Assembly (NCBI GenBank): GCA_040877415.1
Contig: JBBDNV010000045.1
Location: 1-35,318, forward strand
Direction: 5' to 3'
Length of the DNA stretch: 35,318 nt
Source: JBBDNV01 sp040877415
GTDB taxonomy: Bacteria; Planctomycetota; Planctomycetia; Pirellulales; PALSA-1355
The position numbers and the translations under genes were made by a program. Positions 1 to 7,313 of this stretch are shown piece after piece. The first letter of the stretch is position 1, and each line of letters starts with the position of its first letter. A model generated the notes under the pieces. That model searched no databases. It was not told the origin of the DNA and saw only the letters and a program-made list of their open reading frames with translations.

Positions 1-596
1 CAGGCAACGTGTCCGCCCACGACGCTCGGCAGCGCGCCTTCCATGCCGGCGATCACCACCACCGCGTCTGCGTGCTCCAACTTGTTCAAGTTTTCGGTCA
101 GGCGTTGCGGCCCGGCCACGCCGACGTCGAAGATCATGGTCACGTCGACGCCCATCCAGGCGAGTGTCTCGCGGGCTTCCTCGGCCACCGGCACGTCGCC
201 GGTGCCGGCCGTCACCACCGCCACGCGTCCCTTGCGGCCAGGGGCGTCGCCGTCCGCACCTTCCAGCGGAATCCGCAGGGTCCTGGCCACGGGGTTGTAG
301 CGGGCGGCGGGAAATCTGGCCGCCAGCTCGGCGGCCTTGTCGGCCGAAATGCGAGTCGCCAGCACGTCGACCCGCGCGGCGATCAGGCGCGCGAAGATCT
401 TTTCCAGCGTGGCGACCGTCTTGCCCTCGCCAAAGACGACCTCCGGAAAGCCGCAGCGCCGCGCGCGATCCAGGTCGATTTGCGCTTCGTCCAGATCGGC
501 CGTGGCCGGCTGTGAAGCCGCTAGCATGAACTCGTCCAGCACCAAGGTGCCGTCGAGTAGCTGCCGGGCCAGTTGTTCAAGCCGCCGGGAGTTCAT
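1..596 (-). CDS. larB: Nickel pincer cofactor biosynthesis protein LarB (3' part outside the window)
   Basis: LarB carboxylates and hydrolyses nicotinic acid adenine dinucleotide in the first step of nickel-pincer nucleotide cofactor synthesis; it belongs to the PurE-like AIR carboxylase family (known). About 198 residues are visible, open to the window edge. They begin MNSRRLEQLARQLLDG, followed by DLDRARRCGFPEVVFGEGK, the segment VAVVTAGTGDVPVAEEA, and the family hallmark AGMEGALPSVVGG close to the edge. These motifs separate LarB from PurE. The usual length is near 250 residues, so roughly the last fifth is missing. The start ATG (complement of 594-596) has AAAAGG directly against it, which is too close for a normal ribosome site, so a different start is possible. 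It is divergent from the peptidase at 761. No larC or larE is seen, so whether a full Lar pathway exists cannot be judged here. Confidence 0.9.
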   Translation of the reverse strand, partial: MNSRRLEQLARQLLDGTLVLDEFMLAASQPATADLDEAQIDLDRARRCGFPEVVFGEGKTVATLEKIFARLIAARVDVLATRISADKAAELAARFPAARYNPVARTLRIPLEGADGDAPGRKGRVAVVTAGTGDVPVAEEARETLAWMGVDVTMIFDVGVAGPQRLTENLNKLEHADAVVVIAGMEGALPSVVGGHVA

Positions 597-760
597 CCTT
601 TTAATACTACCGCCGCCCCAACGGGCATGCGACCGGGGCGTTCCGCCCGGCCCTCTCGGATTCGCTCGCCGCCGGGGTTTCCGACTTGCCAGAAATCCCG
701 GCCAATGTTAGCAAAGGGTCTGGGAAACGCCGCGAGAGAGCCCAGAAAGCCCACGTCTTC

Positions 761-1852
761 ATGAGCCAATACGCCGCACGCCGGGACAAGCTGCGCCGCC
801 AGTTTCGCAAGCTCGGGCTCGATGCGCTGCTGGTGACCAACTTTACGAACGTCGCCTATCTGACGGGCTTTTCCGGCGACGACAGTTATCTGCTCGTGCT
901 CGGCAAAGGCGAGGTGGTCGTCAGCGATCCGCGCTACACGACCCAGATCGACGAGGAATGCCCCGGGCTGGAGGCCTCGATTCGCCCGCCCGGCGTGGGC
1001 ATGGTCGAACGGCTGGCTGAGATCGCCAGGCAGGCGCGCATCGCAAAGCTGGGCATCGAGGGGACGTCGATGACCGTGGCCGTGCGCGACGAGATCGCCG
1101 GGGCCCTGCCCAAGACTGAGCTTGCCAGCACCACGGAGCTAGTCGAGAGTCTGCGGCTCGTCAAAGACAAGGACGAAGTGGCCGAGATTCGCCGCGCCAT
1201 TTGGTTTGCCGAACGGGCGTTCGGCATTTTGAGGGCGTCGCTGCGGCCGGAGCGCACCGAAAAGGAGGTGGCCGATGAGCTGGAGAACAACATCCGCCTG
1301 TTTGGCGGCAAGGGCTGCAGTTTTCCGTCGATCGTGGCCGTCGGCGCCCGCGCGGCGTTGCCGCATGCCCGGCCGACCGGCCAGAGAATCGGCGCCGACG
1401 ACTTCGTGCTGGTCGACTGGGGCGCAAACGGTGGGCGGTACATGAGCGACTTGACGCGGGTCTTAGTGACCGGTAAAATCTCGCCCAAACTCGAACGGAT
1501 ATATAGAGTTGTGTTGTCGGCGCAAGAGCAGGCCATCGCCGCGATTCGCCCCGGGCTCACCGGTCACGAAGTGGACCAGGTGGCCCGAGAATCGATCGCC
1601 AAAGCCGGCTTTGGGCGAAACTTCGGGCACGGCCTCGGACACGGCATCGGCCTGGAGATTCACGAAGGCCCGCGACTTGCCGCCAACCAGCATCGCAAGC
1701 TCGAACCGGGCATGGTCGTGACGGTCGAGCCGGGAATCTACCTGCCCGGTTGGGGCGGCGTCCGCATCGAGGACGACGTGCTGGTGACCAAAACCGGTTG
1801 CGAGATTCTCACCACGGTGGGCAAGCAGTGGGAAGACGCCATCATTGGATAA
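761..1852 (+). CDS. Xaa-Pro aminopeptidase/dipeptidase, M24 family
   Basis: This is a cytoplasmic dinuclear-metal peptidase that cleaves next to proline. The 363-residue product has an N-terminal creatinase-like domain (about 1-130) and a C-terminal pita-bread domain. All five expected metal ligands are visible: D219 in VDWGANG, D230 in MSDLTR, H294 in GHGLGHGIG, E323 in VTVEPGIY and E337 in RIEDD. The chosen start gives MSQYAARRDKL, the normal family beginning. An in-frame ATG at 686 would add 25 basic residues unlike the family and is rejected. The accB gene follows after 72 bases. A similar peptidase precedes efp-accB-accC in Bacillus (yqhT), so the neighbourhood is partly conserved, without efp. 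Choosing between PepP and PepQ is not possible from this sequence. Confidence 0.92.
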   Translation: MSQYAARRDKLRRQFRKLGLDALLVTNFTNVAYLTGFSGDDSYLLVLGKGEVVVSDPRYTTQIDEECPGLEASIRPPGVGMVERLAEIARQARIAKLGIEGTSMTVAVRDEIAGALPKTELASTTELVESLRLVKDKDEVAEIRRAIWFAERAFGILRASLRPERTEKEVADELENNIRLFGGKGCSFPSIVAVGARAALPHARPTGQRIGADDFVLVDWGANGGRYMSDLTRVLVTGKISPKLERIYRVVLSAQEQAIAAIRPGLTGHEVDQVARESIAKAGFGRNFGHGLGHGIGLEIHEGPRLAANQHRKLEPGMVVTVEPGIYLPGWGGVRIEDDVLVTKTGCEILTTVGKQWEDAIIG

Positions 1853-1924
1853 CGCCGTGCAATCGGTCCCTTGGCCAGTCCCGGGCACGGGCGGCTCGCG
1901 AGTAGCAGAATTCTGGAGACGCAC

Positions 1925-2416
1925 ATGATGGCGGGCTCTTCCTCGAATCAGGGTGATATCTTTGACGTGAAGCGAATTCGCCGGCTCGTGGAGCTGATGA
2001 ACGAGCACGAGCTGTCGGAAATCGACTTGCGGCAGTCCGATCAGCGCATTCGCTTGCGCAAAGGCTTCGAGCCGGTTGTCACCAACTCACCGCAGCGCGC
2101 GGCGGCCGGCAATCCGGCCCCGTCGGGCGGCTCTGCCGAGGCGCTGGCCGCCAATGCCCAGGCGGAGGCGAACCTGGTCCTGATCAAAAGCCCGATGATC
2201 GGAACGCACTACACCTCGCCGAGCCCCGATGCGCCGCCATTCGTGAAAGTGGGCGATCACGTCGACCCGACCACGACGGTCTGCGTCATCGAGGCCATGA
2301 AGGTCTTCAACGAGATTCCGGCTGAAACCTCGGGCCAGATCGTGGCCGTGCTGGTCGACAACGGCGAGCCGGTGGAATTCGGCCAGCCGCTGTTCAAGGT
2401 CGATCCCCACAAGTAG
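1925..2416 (+). CDS. accB: Biotin carboxyl carrier protein of acetyl-CoA carboxylase
   Basis: This 163-residue protein carries biotin between the biotin carboxylase and carboxyltransferase parts of acetyl-CoA carboxylase, the first step of fatty acid synthesis. The N-terminal part (FDVKRIRRLVELMNEHEL) is the usual AccB helix. A short Ala/Pro-rich linker follows, then the biotinyl domain with the biotinylation motif VIEAMKVFNEI, in which K126 is the modified lysine. The start at 1925 has GGAG at 1915-1918 with a six-base gap. A second ATG at 1928 would remove one residue. Reading upstream to 1871 adds residues not seen in the family. accC follows, separated by a palindromic repeat (2420-2496) that begins three bases after the stop codon. 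Confidence 0.96.
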   Translation: MMAGSSSNQGDIFDVKRIRRLVELMNEHELSEIDLRQSDQRIRLRKGFEPVVTNSPQRAAAGNPAPSGGSAEALAANAQAEANLVLIKSPMIGTHYTSPSPDAPPFVKVGDHVDPTTTVCVIEAMKVFNEIPAETSGQIVAVLVDNGEPVEFGQPLFKVDPHK

Positions 2417-2419
2417 GAG

Positions 2420-2496
2420 AAATAAAGGGGACTGGCTCCGAGCACACGGCTCGTTCAAGTGGGACAAGCGCTCGCTCGTGCCTGTCCCCTTTATTT
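2420..2496. repeat. R1 palindromic repeat, copy A, between accB and accC
   Basis: Perfect 13-base inverted arms, AAATAAAGGGGAC (2420-2432) and GTCCCCTTTATTT (2484-2496), are extended inward imperfectly: GGGGACTGGCTCCGAGC on the left against GCTCGTGCCTGTCCCC on the right. The same core (in the opposite orientation in copy B) recurs at 10030-10125 and 35268-35318. The hairpin starts three bases after the accB stop. It could terminate or attenuate transcription before accC, or be a REP-like element. Which of these applies is inference. Confidence 0.8.
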
Positions 2497-2579
2497 CAGC
2501 GCACGCGTGCGGAGCCGACCTTAGCCCGAACCGATCGACCTCTCTCCCGGGAGCTTTGAACCAAAAGTCGAGTATTTCG

Positions 2580-3926
2580 ATGTACAAGAGAATCCTGGTC
2601 GCCAATCGCGGCGAAATTGCGCTGCGCATTATTCGTGCCTGCCGGGAGTTGGGCGTCGAGACGGTGGCGATCTTCAGCGAGGCCGACCGCGGCGCGGCGT
2701 ATCTGGAATTGGCCGACGAGGCCTATTGCGTGGGGCCGGCCCGCGGCGCCGACAGCTACCGCAAGATCGACCGCGTGATCAGCGCCGCCGAAATCGGCAA
2801 CGTGCAGGCGATCCACCCCGGCTACGGTTTCCTGTCCGAAAACGCCCACTTCGCGGAAATCTGCCGCAGTTGCAAAATCGACTTCATCGGTCCCGCGCCC
2901 GAGGCCATGGGCCGCCTTGGCGATAAGAACACCGCCCGTAAGCTGGCCCGCGACGCCGACGTGCCCGTCGTGCCGGGCAGCGCCGGACTGGTCGGCGACG
3001 ACGGCGAGGCGGTGCACGTCGCCCACGAGATCGGCTTTCCGGTGCTGGTCAAGGCGTCGGCCGGAGGGGGCGGGCGCGGCATGCGGGTGGCGCTGAACGA
3101 TCTGGCGCTGAAGGTCGCGCTGCAACAAGCCCGCGCCGAGGCCGAAAGCGCCTTTGGCGACGGCAGCATCTATCTGGAAAAACTCATCGAGCGTCCGCGC
3201 CACGTCGAAGTGCAGGTGCTGGCCGATCATCACGGCAACGTCGTACACCTTTGGGAGCGCGACTGCTCCACCCAGCGGCGGCACCAGAAACTGATCGAAG
3301 AAAGCCCCTCGCCGCGGCTCGCGCAGGAAACGCGCGTGGCGATGTGCGAGGCGGCGGTGCGGCTCGTGAAGTCGGCCGAATACACCAACGCCGGAACCGT
3401 CGAGTTTATCGTCGACTCGGACGGGCATTTCTACTTCATCGAAGTCAACGCCCGCATCCAGGTCGAGCACCCGGTCACCGAGATGGTCACCGGCATCGAT
3501 TTGATCAAGGCGCAGATTCGCATTGCCTCGGGCGAGCGTTTGCCGTTTGGCCAGTCGGACATCGTGGCCCGCGGCGCCGCGATCGAGTGCCGGATCAATG
3601 CCGAGGATCCCAAGCGGAACTTCCAGCCTTGCCCCGGCAAGATCGAGCGGATGATGGTGCCCGGCGGATTCGGCGTGCGCTTCGATTCGCACGCTCACAC
3701 GGGCTACGTGGTTTCGCCGCACTACGATTCGCTGATCGGCAAATTGATTGTCCACCAGCCGACGCGTCGCGAGGCGATCGACGCCATGCTGCGGGCCTTG
3801 GACGAGCTGCGGATCGAAGGCATCCCAACCACGGTTTCGCTGCACCGCGAGATTCTCGGCCATGCGGCCTTCGCCGAAGGTCGCGTCGACACCACTTTCG
3901 TCGAACGCAGCGGATTAGCACAATAG
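2580..3926 (+). CDS. accC: Biotin carboxylase subunit of acetyl-CoA carboxylase
   Basis: AccC carboxylates the biotin of AccB using ATP and bicarbonate. The product is 448 residues, matching the usual length (E. coli 449). Visible landmarks are the N-terminal MYKRILVANRGEIALRIIRA, the glycine-rich ATP-grasp loop KASAGGGGRGMRV, the ERDCSTQRRHQKLIEESPSP segment, and the catalytic EVNARIQVEHPVTE. The start at 2580 gives the canonical beginning. An in-frame ATG at 2478 lies inside the R1 repeat and is rejected. No clear Shine-Dalgarno sequence is seen; the upstream bases are TCGAGTATTTCG. The stop codon TAG (3924-3926) runs straight into a heptanucleotide repeat element. The carboxyltransferase genes accA and accD are not in the window. 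Confidence 0.97.
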   Translation: MYKRILVANRGEIALRIIRACRELGVETVAIFSEADRGAAYLELADEAYCVGPARGADSYRKIDRVISAAEIGNVQAIHPGYGFLSENAHFAEICRSCKIDFIGPAPEAMGRLGDKNTARKLARDADVPVVPGSAGLVGDDGEAVHVAHEIGFPVLVKASAGGGGRGMRVALNDLALKVALQQARAEAESAFGDGSIYLEKLIERPRHVEVQVLADHHGNVVHLWERDCSTQRRHQKLIEESPSPRLAQETRVAMCEAAVRLVKSAEYTNAGTVEFIVDSDGHFYFIEVNARIQVEHPVTEMVTGIDLIKAQIRIASGERLPFGQSDIVARGAAIECRINAEDPKRNFQPCPGKIERMMVPGGFGVRFDSHAHTGYVVSPHYDSLIGKLIVHQPTRREAIDAMLRALDELRIEGIPTTVSLHREILGHAAFAEGRVDTTFVERSGLAQ

Positions 3927-4098
3927 AAGAGAAGGATGAAGGCAGAAGGATGAAGGATGAAGTCAGAAGGAAGGAAAGATAAAGGATGAAGGCGGAAGGA
4001 CGATCGCTGACGCGGTGGTCGGTTGAAGTGTGAGGTGGCGGGATGGATCGTCGTTTTTCCTTCTGCCTTCATCCTTCATCCTTCATCCTTCATCCTTT
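3927..4098. repeat. H element 1: heptanucleotide palindrome between accC and phosphofructokinase
   Basis: A purine arm (3927-4001) is built from degenerate AAGGATG and AAGGCAG units. A spacer carries a small GACGATC/GATCGTC pairing (3999-4005 with 4046-4052). A pyrimidine arm (4053-4098) of CCTTCAT and CCTTCTG units follows. The best perfect pairing is 20 bases, 3931-3950 with 4058-4077. The purine arm abuts the accC stop and the pyrimidine arm ends 11 bases before the next ATG. Related elements lie at 6052-6121 and 17510-17648. Confidence 0.85.
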
Positions 4099-4109
4099 CA
4101 AACATTGCC

Positions 4110-5411
4110 ATGACACTATCCCGACCCCCTAAAGTCGAAACGCCGATCCGTCGGGCGGCGATCTTGTTTGCCGGCGGACCGGCGCCGGCGGCCAACGCCG
4201 TGATCTCGACGGCCGCCAATTCGTTCTTGCGCAACGACATGCAAGTGGTCGGCATCATGAACGGCTACTCGCGGCTCGTCGAATTCGGCCAAAGCCGGCC
4301 CCTGGAGCGGGGACGCGACTACATCGAATTGAATCAAAGCGTGCTGCGCCGCACGCGCAATTCGCAAGGCATCCTGATCGGCACCGCCCGCGCCAATCCC
4401 GGCCGCGAGGTCTCGCACCCGTCGCATTTCGGCGATCCGGCGCGCGTGGCCCCCTTGCGGACCGTGTATGACGCCCTGCGAAGCCTGGAAGTCGACGCGC
4501 TGATTTCGATCGGCGGCGACGATACGCTCAAGACGGCCAACAAGTTCAAGATGTTTCAGGACCGCCTCGCGCCGGGACCGCGCATTCCGGTCGTGCACCT
4601 GCCCAAGACGATCGACAACGACTACCTGGGCATCGACTTTACGTTCGGCTACTTCACGGCCGTCGACACGCTGGCCGCCGAAGTTCGCAGCCTGCTGGCC
4701 GACGCCGAAGCCAGCCGCGCTTATTTTCTCACCGAAACCATGGGCCGCAGCGCCGGCTGGCTGGCTTACGGCGCGGCCATCGCCGGCGAAGCGAGTCTCG
4801 TGATCAGCGTCGAGGACGTCACCGCCAAATACCGCGGCACCGAGGAAGCGGTCGACCCCGACTCCGGCGAGCGCCGTACGCGGCAGATCATGAACGTCGA
4901 GGAAGTCGTCAAGCGGATCGTCAAAACCATGCGGGCCCGCGAGGCCGAGGGCAAGGAGTTCGGCGTCATTGTCATGGCCGAAGGGCTGGCTGAATACTTG
5001 CCGATGAGTTACCTGGAGGGCGTGTCGCGCGACGAACACGGCCACATCGCCGTCTCGCAGCTCAATCTCAGCCGCATGTTCTCCAGCCTGGTGGCCGAGG
5101 AATACCAAGCCCAAACCGGCCGCCAGCGCCGCGTCAAGGGGCTGCAGCTCGGATACGAGGCCCGCTGCGCCAAGCCGCACGCGTTCGACGTGATGTTGGG
5201 CAGCCAACTCGGCGTCGGCGGCTATCGGGCTTTGGTCGAAGAGCGGCTCGACGGCGTCATGGTTTCGGTCTCGGGCCAGCTCGACTTGAACTACGTGCCG
5301 TTCGAAAAGCTGATCGACCCCGACACGCTCGTCACGGTGGTCCGCTACGTCGACCCAAACTCCGATTTTCACCGGCTGGCGCGGTTTCTCGAAACGTACG
5401 TCAACGAGTGA
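4110..5411 (+). CDS. pfp: 6-phosphofructokinase, probably pyrophosphate-dependent
   Basis: The enzyme phosphorylates fructose 6-phosphate; the PPi-using type works reversibly in glycolysis and gluconeogenesis. The product is 433 residues. The phosphate-donor loop reads SIGGDDTLK, with D138 where ATP-dependent enzymes carry glycine, and the next motif is PKTIDND, with K166 where ATP enzymes have PGTIDND. Both residues are the known markers of PPi use. The D169/D171 pair and METMGRSAGW-like substrate region (TETMGRSAGWLA) are present. The start at 4110 gives MTLSRPPKV; the frame is open back to 4023, but only through the pyrimidine arm of the H element, which encodes a hydrophobic stretch unlike the family. 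The leader before the ATG has no Shine-Dalgarno sequence. Donor specificity is inferred from the two residues. Confidence 0.9.
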   Translation: MTLSRPPKVETPIRRAAILFAGGPAPAANAVISTAANSFLRNDMQVVGIMNGYSRLVEFGQSRPLERGRDYIELNQSVLRRTRNSQGILIGTARANPGREVSHPSHFGDPARVAPLRTVYDALRSLEVDALISIGGDDTLKTANKFKMFQDRLAPGPRIPVVHLPKTIDNDYLGIDFTFGYFTAVDTLAAEVRSLLADAEASRAYFLTETMGRSAGWLAYGAAIAGEASLVISVEDVTAKYRGTEEAVDPDSGERRTRQIMNVEEVVKRIVKTMRAREAEGKEFGVIVMAEGLAEYLPMSYLEGVSRDEHGHIAVSQLNLSRMFSSLVAEEYQAQTGRQRRVKGLQLGYEARCAKPHAFDVMLGSQLGVGGYRALVEERLDGVMVSVSGQLDLNYVPFEKLIDPDTLVTVVRYVDPNSDFHRLARFLETYVNE

Positions 5412-5454
5412 TTCTCGTTCGCGCGCCGCTAACCATTTTCGGCGTGAGCGGACT

Positions 5455-6048
5455 TCAATTTGTCAGCGTGCCCTTCGTGCTCGGCACGCCGCTTGAGCGG
5501 GGATCGTGCTCGACGGCCATCCGCAGGGCGCGGGCGGTCGCCTTGAAAATCGCTTCGCTGATGTGGTGGCTGTTGCGGCCGTGGTGCACGATCACGTGCA
5601 GGTTTACAAGCGCGTTGGCGGCGACCGCGTGCCAAAAGTCCTCCACCAACTGGCTGTCGAACTGTCCGATCGTCGCCGTCGGAAAGTTGGCCTGAAACAC
5701 CAGGTAAAACCGCCCGCTCAGGTCGATCGCGGCGGTGGCCAGCGTCTCTTCCATCGGCAGCGTAAAGTGGCCGTAGCGGCGAATGCCCGACTTGTCGCCC
5801 AAGGCTTGCTTGAGCGCCTGTCCGAAGCAGATGCCCACGTCCTCGACCGTGTGATGCTGGTCGACGTGCAAATCGCCGACCGCCTTGACGTTCAAGTCCA
5901 GCGCGCCGTGCCTGGCCACGAGCGCCAGCATGTGATCCAAAAAACCGACGCCCGTGTCGACGATCGACTGGCCCGACCCGTCGAGGTTCAATTCGAGATC
6001 AACGTCGGTCTCGGAAGTTTTGCGCTGGATGTGAGCGGTGCGGGACAT
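5455..6048 (-). CDS. hisB: Imidazoleglycerol-phosphate dehydratase
   Basis: This enzyme dehydrates imidazole glycerol phosphate to imidazole acetol phosphate in histidine synthesis, using manganese. The product is 197 residues, the normal length for the single-function form, with no phosphatase domain. It begins MSRTAHIQRKTSETDVDLEL. Visible motifs are GVGFLDHMLALVARHG, the first metal motif DQHHTVEDVG and the second HHGRNSHHISEA. The frame stays open upstream to 6099 through the pyrimidine arm of an H element, giving a hydrophobic peptide that is not part of the family, so the ATG at 6048 is chosen. No ribosome site is seen before it, because the leader is pyrimidine-rich. It is the last of three co-directional his genes, after hisD and hisC. 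Confidence 0.95.
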   Translation of the reverse strand: MSRTAHIQRKTSETDVDLELNLDGSGQSIVDTGVGFLDHMLALVARHGALDLNVKAVGDLHVDQHHTVEDVGICFGQALKQALGDKSGIRRYGHFTLPMEETLATAAIDLSGRFYLVFQANFPTATIGQFDSQLVEDFWHAVAANALVNLHVIVHHGRNSHHISEAIFKATARALRMAVEHDPRSSGVPSTKGTLTN

Positions 6049-6051
6049 AGG

Positions 6052-6121
6052 GATAAGGCAGAAGGCAGAAGGATGAAGGCAGAAGGACGAAGGCACCAAA
6101 AGCTTTTCATCCTTCTGCCTT
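6052..6121. repeat. H element 2: heptanucleotide palindrome between hisC and hisB
   Basis: The plus strand shows AAGGCAG and AAGGATG units at 6056-6091, a spacer containing AAAAGCTTTT, and the complement at 6107-6121. The longest perfect pairing is AAGGCAGAAGGA (6076-6087) with TCCTTCTGCCTT (6110-6121). Read in the direction of the his genes, the short purine arm follows the hisC stop after two bases, and the pyrimidine arm ends directly before the hisB ATG. This is the same polarity as at 3927 and 17510. Confidence 0.85.
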
Positions 6122-6123
6122 TG

Positions 6124-7170
6124 TTAAATGATCGACTTGAGCGTGGTCAGGCAGGCGTCGATTTGGTCGTCGGTGCCGACCGAAATCCTCAGCCCGTCCC
6201 CCCAGCCCGAATAATCCATGTATCGCACCAGGATCTGGCGCGCCTTCAATTTCTCGAAAAGCGGTTTTAGCGGAATTTCCGGGTGCGGGTTCCACACGAA
6301 ATTGGCCTCGGAATCGACGGTGGCGAACCCCAGCTCGCGCATGCCCGCGGCCAGCCGCCCGCGCGTGCCGATGATTTTGGCGCCGTTCTCCGCCAGCCAT
6401 GACTGGTCGTCGATGGCGGCCGTGGCTCCGGCAATCGCCAGCGAGTCGACGTTGTACGAATCCTTGACCTTGACCAATTGCTCGATCAAGTGCGGCTGGG
6501 CAACGAGGAATCCGAACCGCAATCCCGCCAGCGCATACGACTTGGAGAGCGACCGCGAGACCATGATCTTTTCGTTTCCCGCCACCAGCGCCAGGCAGTT
6601 CGTCCGGGAAAAATCGACGTAGGCCTCGTCGACCAAAATGGGGCACTCCAGCCGTTCGGCCAATTCCAGCACGCGCTGGGGCGGAACCAGCGTGCCCGAC
6701 GGACTGTTGGGATTGGGCAGGTAGACGAGCTTCAAATCGTCAATGGGCGCGCCGAACTTATCCGGCAGCGACCAGTCGGGCTCAAAAAAAACTTCCTCGG
6801 CTCCGGCTCCCTGCAAGTGCGCGAGCGTCTTGTAGAGAATGTAGCTCGGGTAAGGCATGCGCAGCCACTTGCGCTCTCCCACCAGGGCCCGCGTCACGAT
6901 CGTCAAAATGTCGTCGCTGCCGTTGCCGCACAAAATCCAATCGGGGTCCACGCCCAGCACGTCGCCGGCCCGGCGGCGAAACGCGCTCGCCATCGGATCG
7001 GGATAGCGCGCCAGTCCCCGCTCGAGCACCGCGCCGATCGCGCGGCTCACCACGGGCGAAGGCGGATAGGGGTTTTCGTTCGTGTTGAGCTTGATGAACT
7101 TGCCGCCTGGCGGCTGTTCGCCGGGCACGTAGCCGGCCATCTGCTCAATTTCGGGACGAAAGTAGGACAT
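6124..7170 (-). CDS. hisC: Histidinol-phosphate aminotransferase
   Basis: HisC is a PLP fold-type I aminotransferase converting imidazole acetol phosphate to histidinol phosphate. The product is 348 residues from MSYFRPEIEQMAGYVPGEQP, the usual HisC beginning. Landmarks are KLNTNENPYPPSP, the YLPNPNSPSGT substrate loop, VDEAYVDFS, and the PLP-binding lysine K210 in SRSLSKSYALAGLR. The C-terminal DGLRISVGTDDQ is typical. An in-frame ATG at 7197 would add MLTKKLQQR, and AGG lies directly against it; neither start has a well-spaced ribosome site, so the exact start is uncertain by nine codons. The spacing from hisD is 143 bases and holds a small hairpin (7206-7228). Confidence 0.93.
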   Translation of the reverse strand: MSYFRPEIEQMAGYVPGEQPPGGKFIKLNTNENPYPPSPVVSRAIGAVLERGLARYPDPMASAFRRRAGDVLGVDPDWILCGNGSDDILTIVTRALVGERKWLRMPYPSYILYKTLAHLQGAGAEEVFFEPDWSLPDKFGAPIDDLKLVYLPNPNSPSGTLVPPQRVLELAERLECPILVDEAYVDFSRTNCLALVAGNEKIMVSRSLSKSYALAGLRFGFLVAQPHLIEQLVKVKDSYNVDSLAIAGATAAIDDQSWLAENGAKIIGTRGRLAAGMRELGFATVDSEANFVWNPHPEIPLKPLFEKLKARQILVRYMDYSGWGDGLRISVGTDDQIDACLTTLKSII

Positions 7171-7205
7171 GCGTTGCTGAAGTTTCTTTGTCAACATCCT
7201 GGTGC

Positions 7206-7228
7206 CACGGGTGGCTTGTCCACCCGTG
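7206..7228. repeat. Small palindrome in the hisD-hisC gap
   Basis: CACGGGTGG (7206-7214) and CCACCCGTG (7220-7228) are perfect 9-base arms around a 5-base loop. It is 27 bases or fewer from the possible hisC starts. It has no T-tract on the transcribed side, so it is not a standard terminator. It resembles short GC-rich palindromes common between planctomycete genes (recollection, not checked). Confidence 0.65.
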
Positions 7229-7313
7229 CCTGTCGGCACTGCCTGGCAAGGCAACGGCGACGGCGACACCCGCCGCGGTAAAAATTCCCGGCAACGCCGG
7301 GGTCTCAATGATC

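Noticed and set aside
2496..3863. 455-codon open frame opposite accC
   Set aside because: Antisense shadow of accC; the composition is His/Asp/Arg/Val-rich, typical of such frames.
3927..4098. CRISPR array or tandem-repeat spacer structure
   Set aside because: Units are only 7 bases, without unique spacers, and are arranged as an inverted pair.
4023..4109. N-terminal extension of phosphofructokinase as a signal or membrane anchor
   Set aside because: The hydrophobic peptide comes from the repeat arm, the enzyme is cytoplasmic, and the conserved beginning follows the ATG at 4110.
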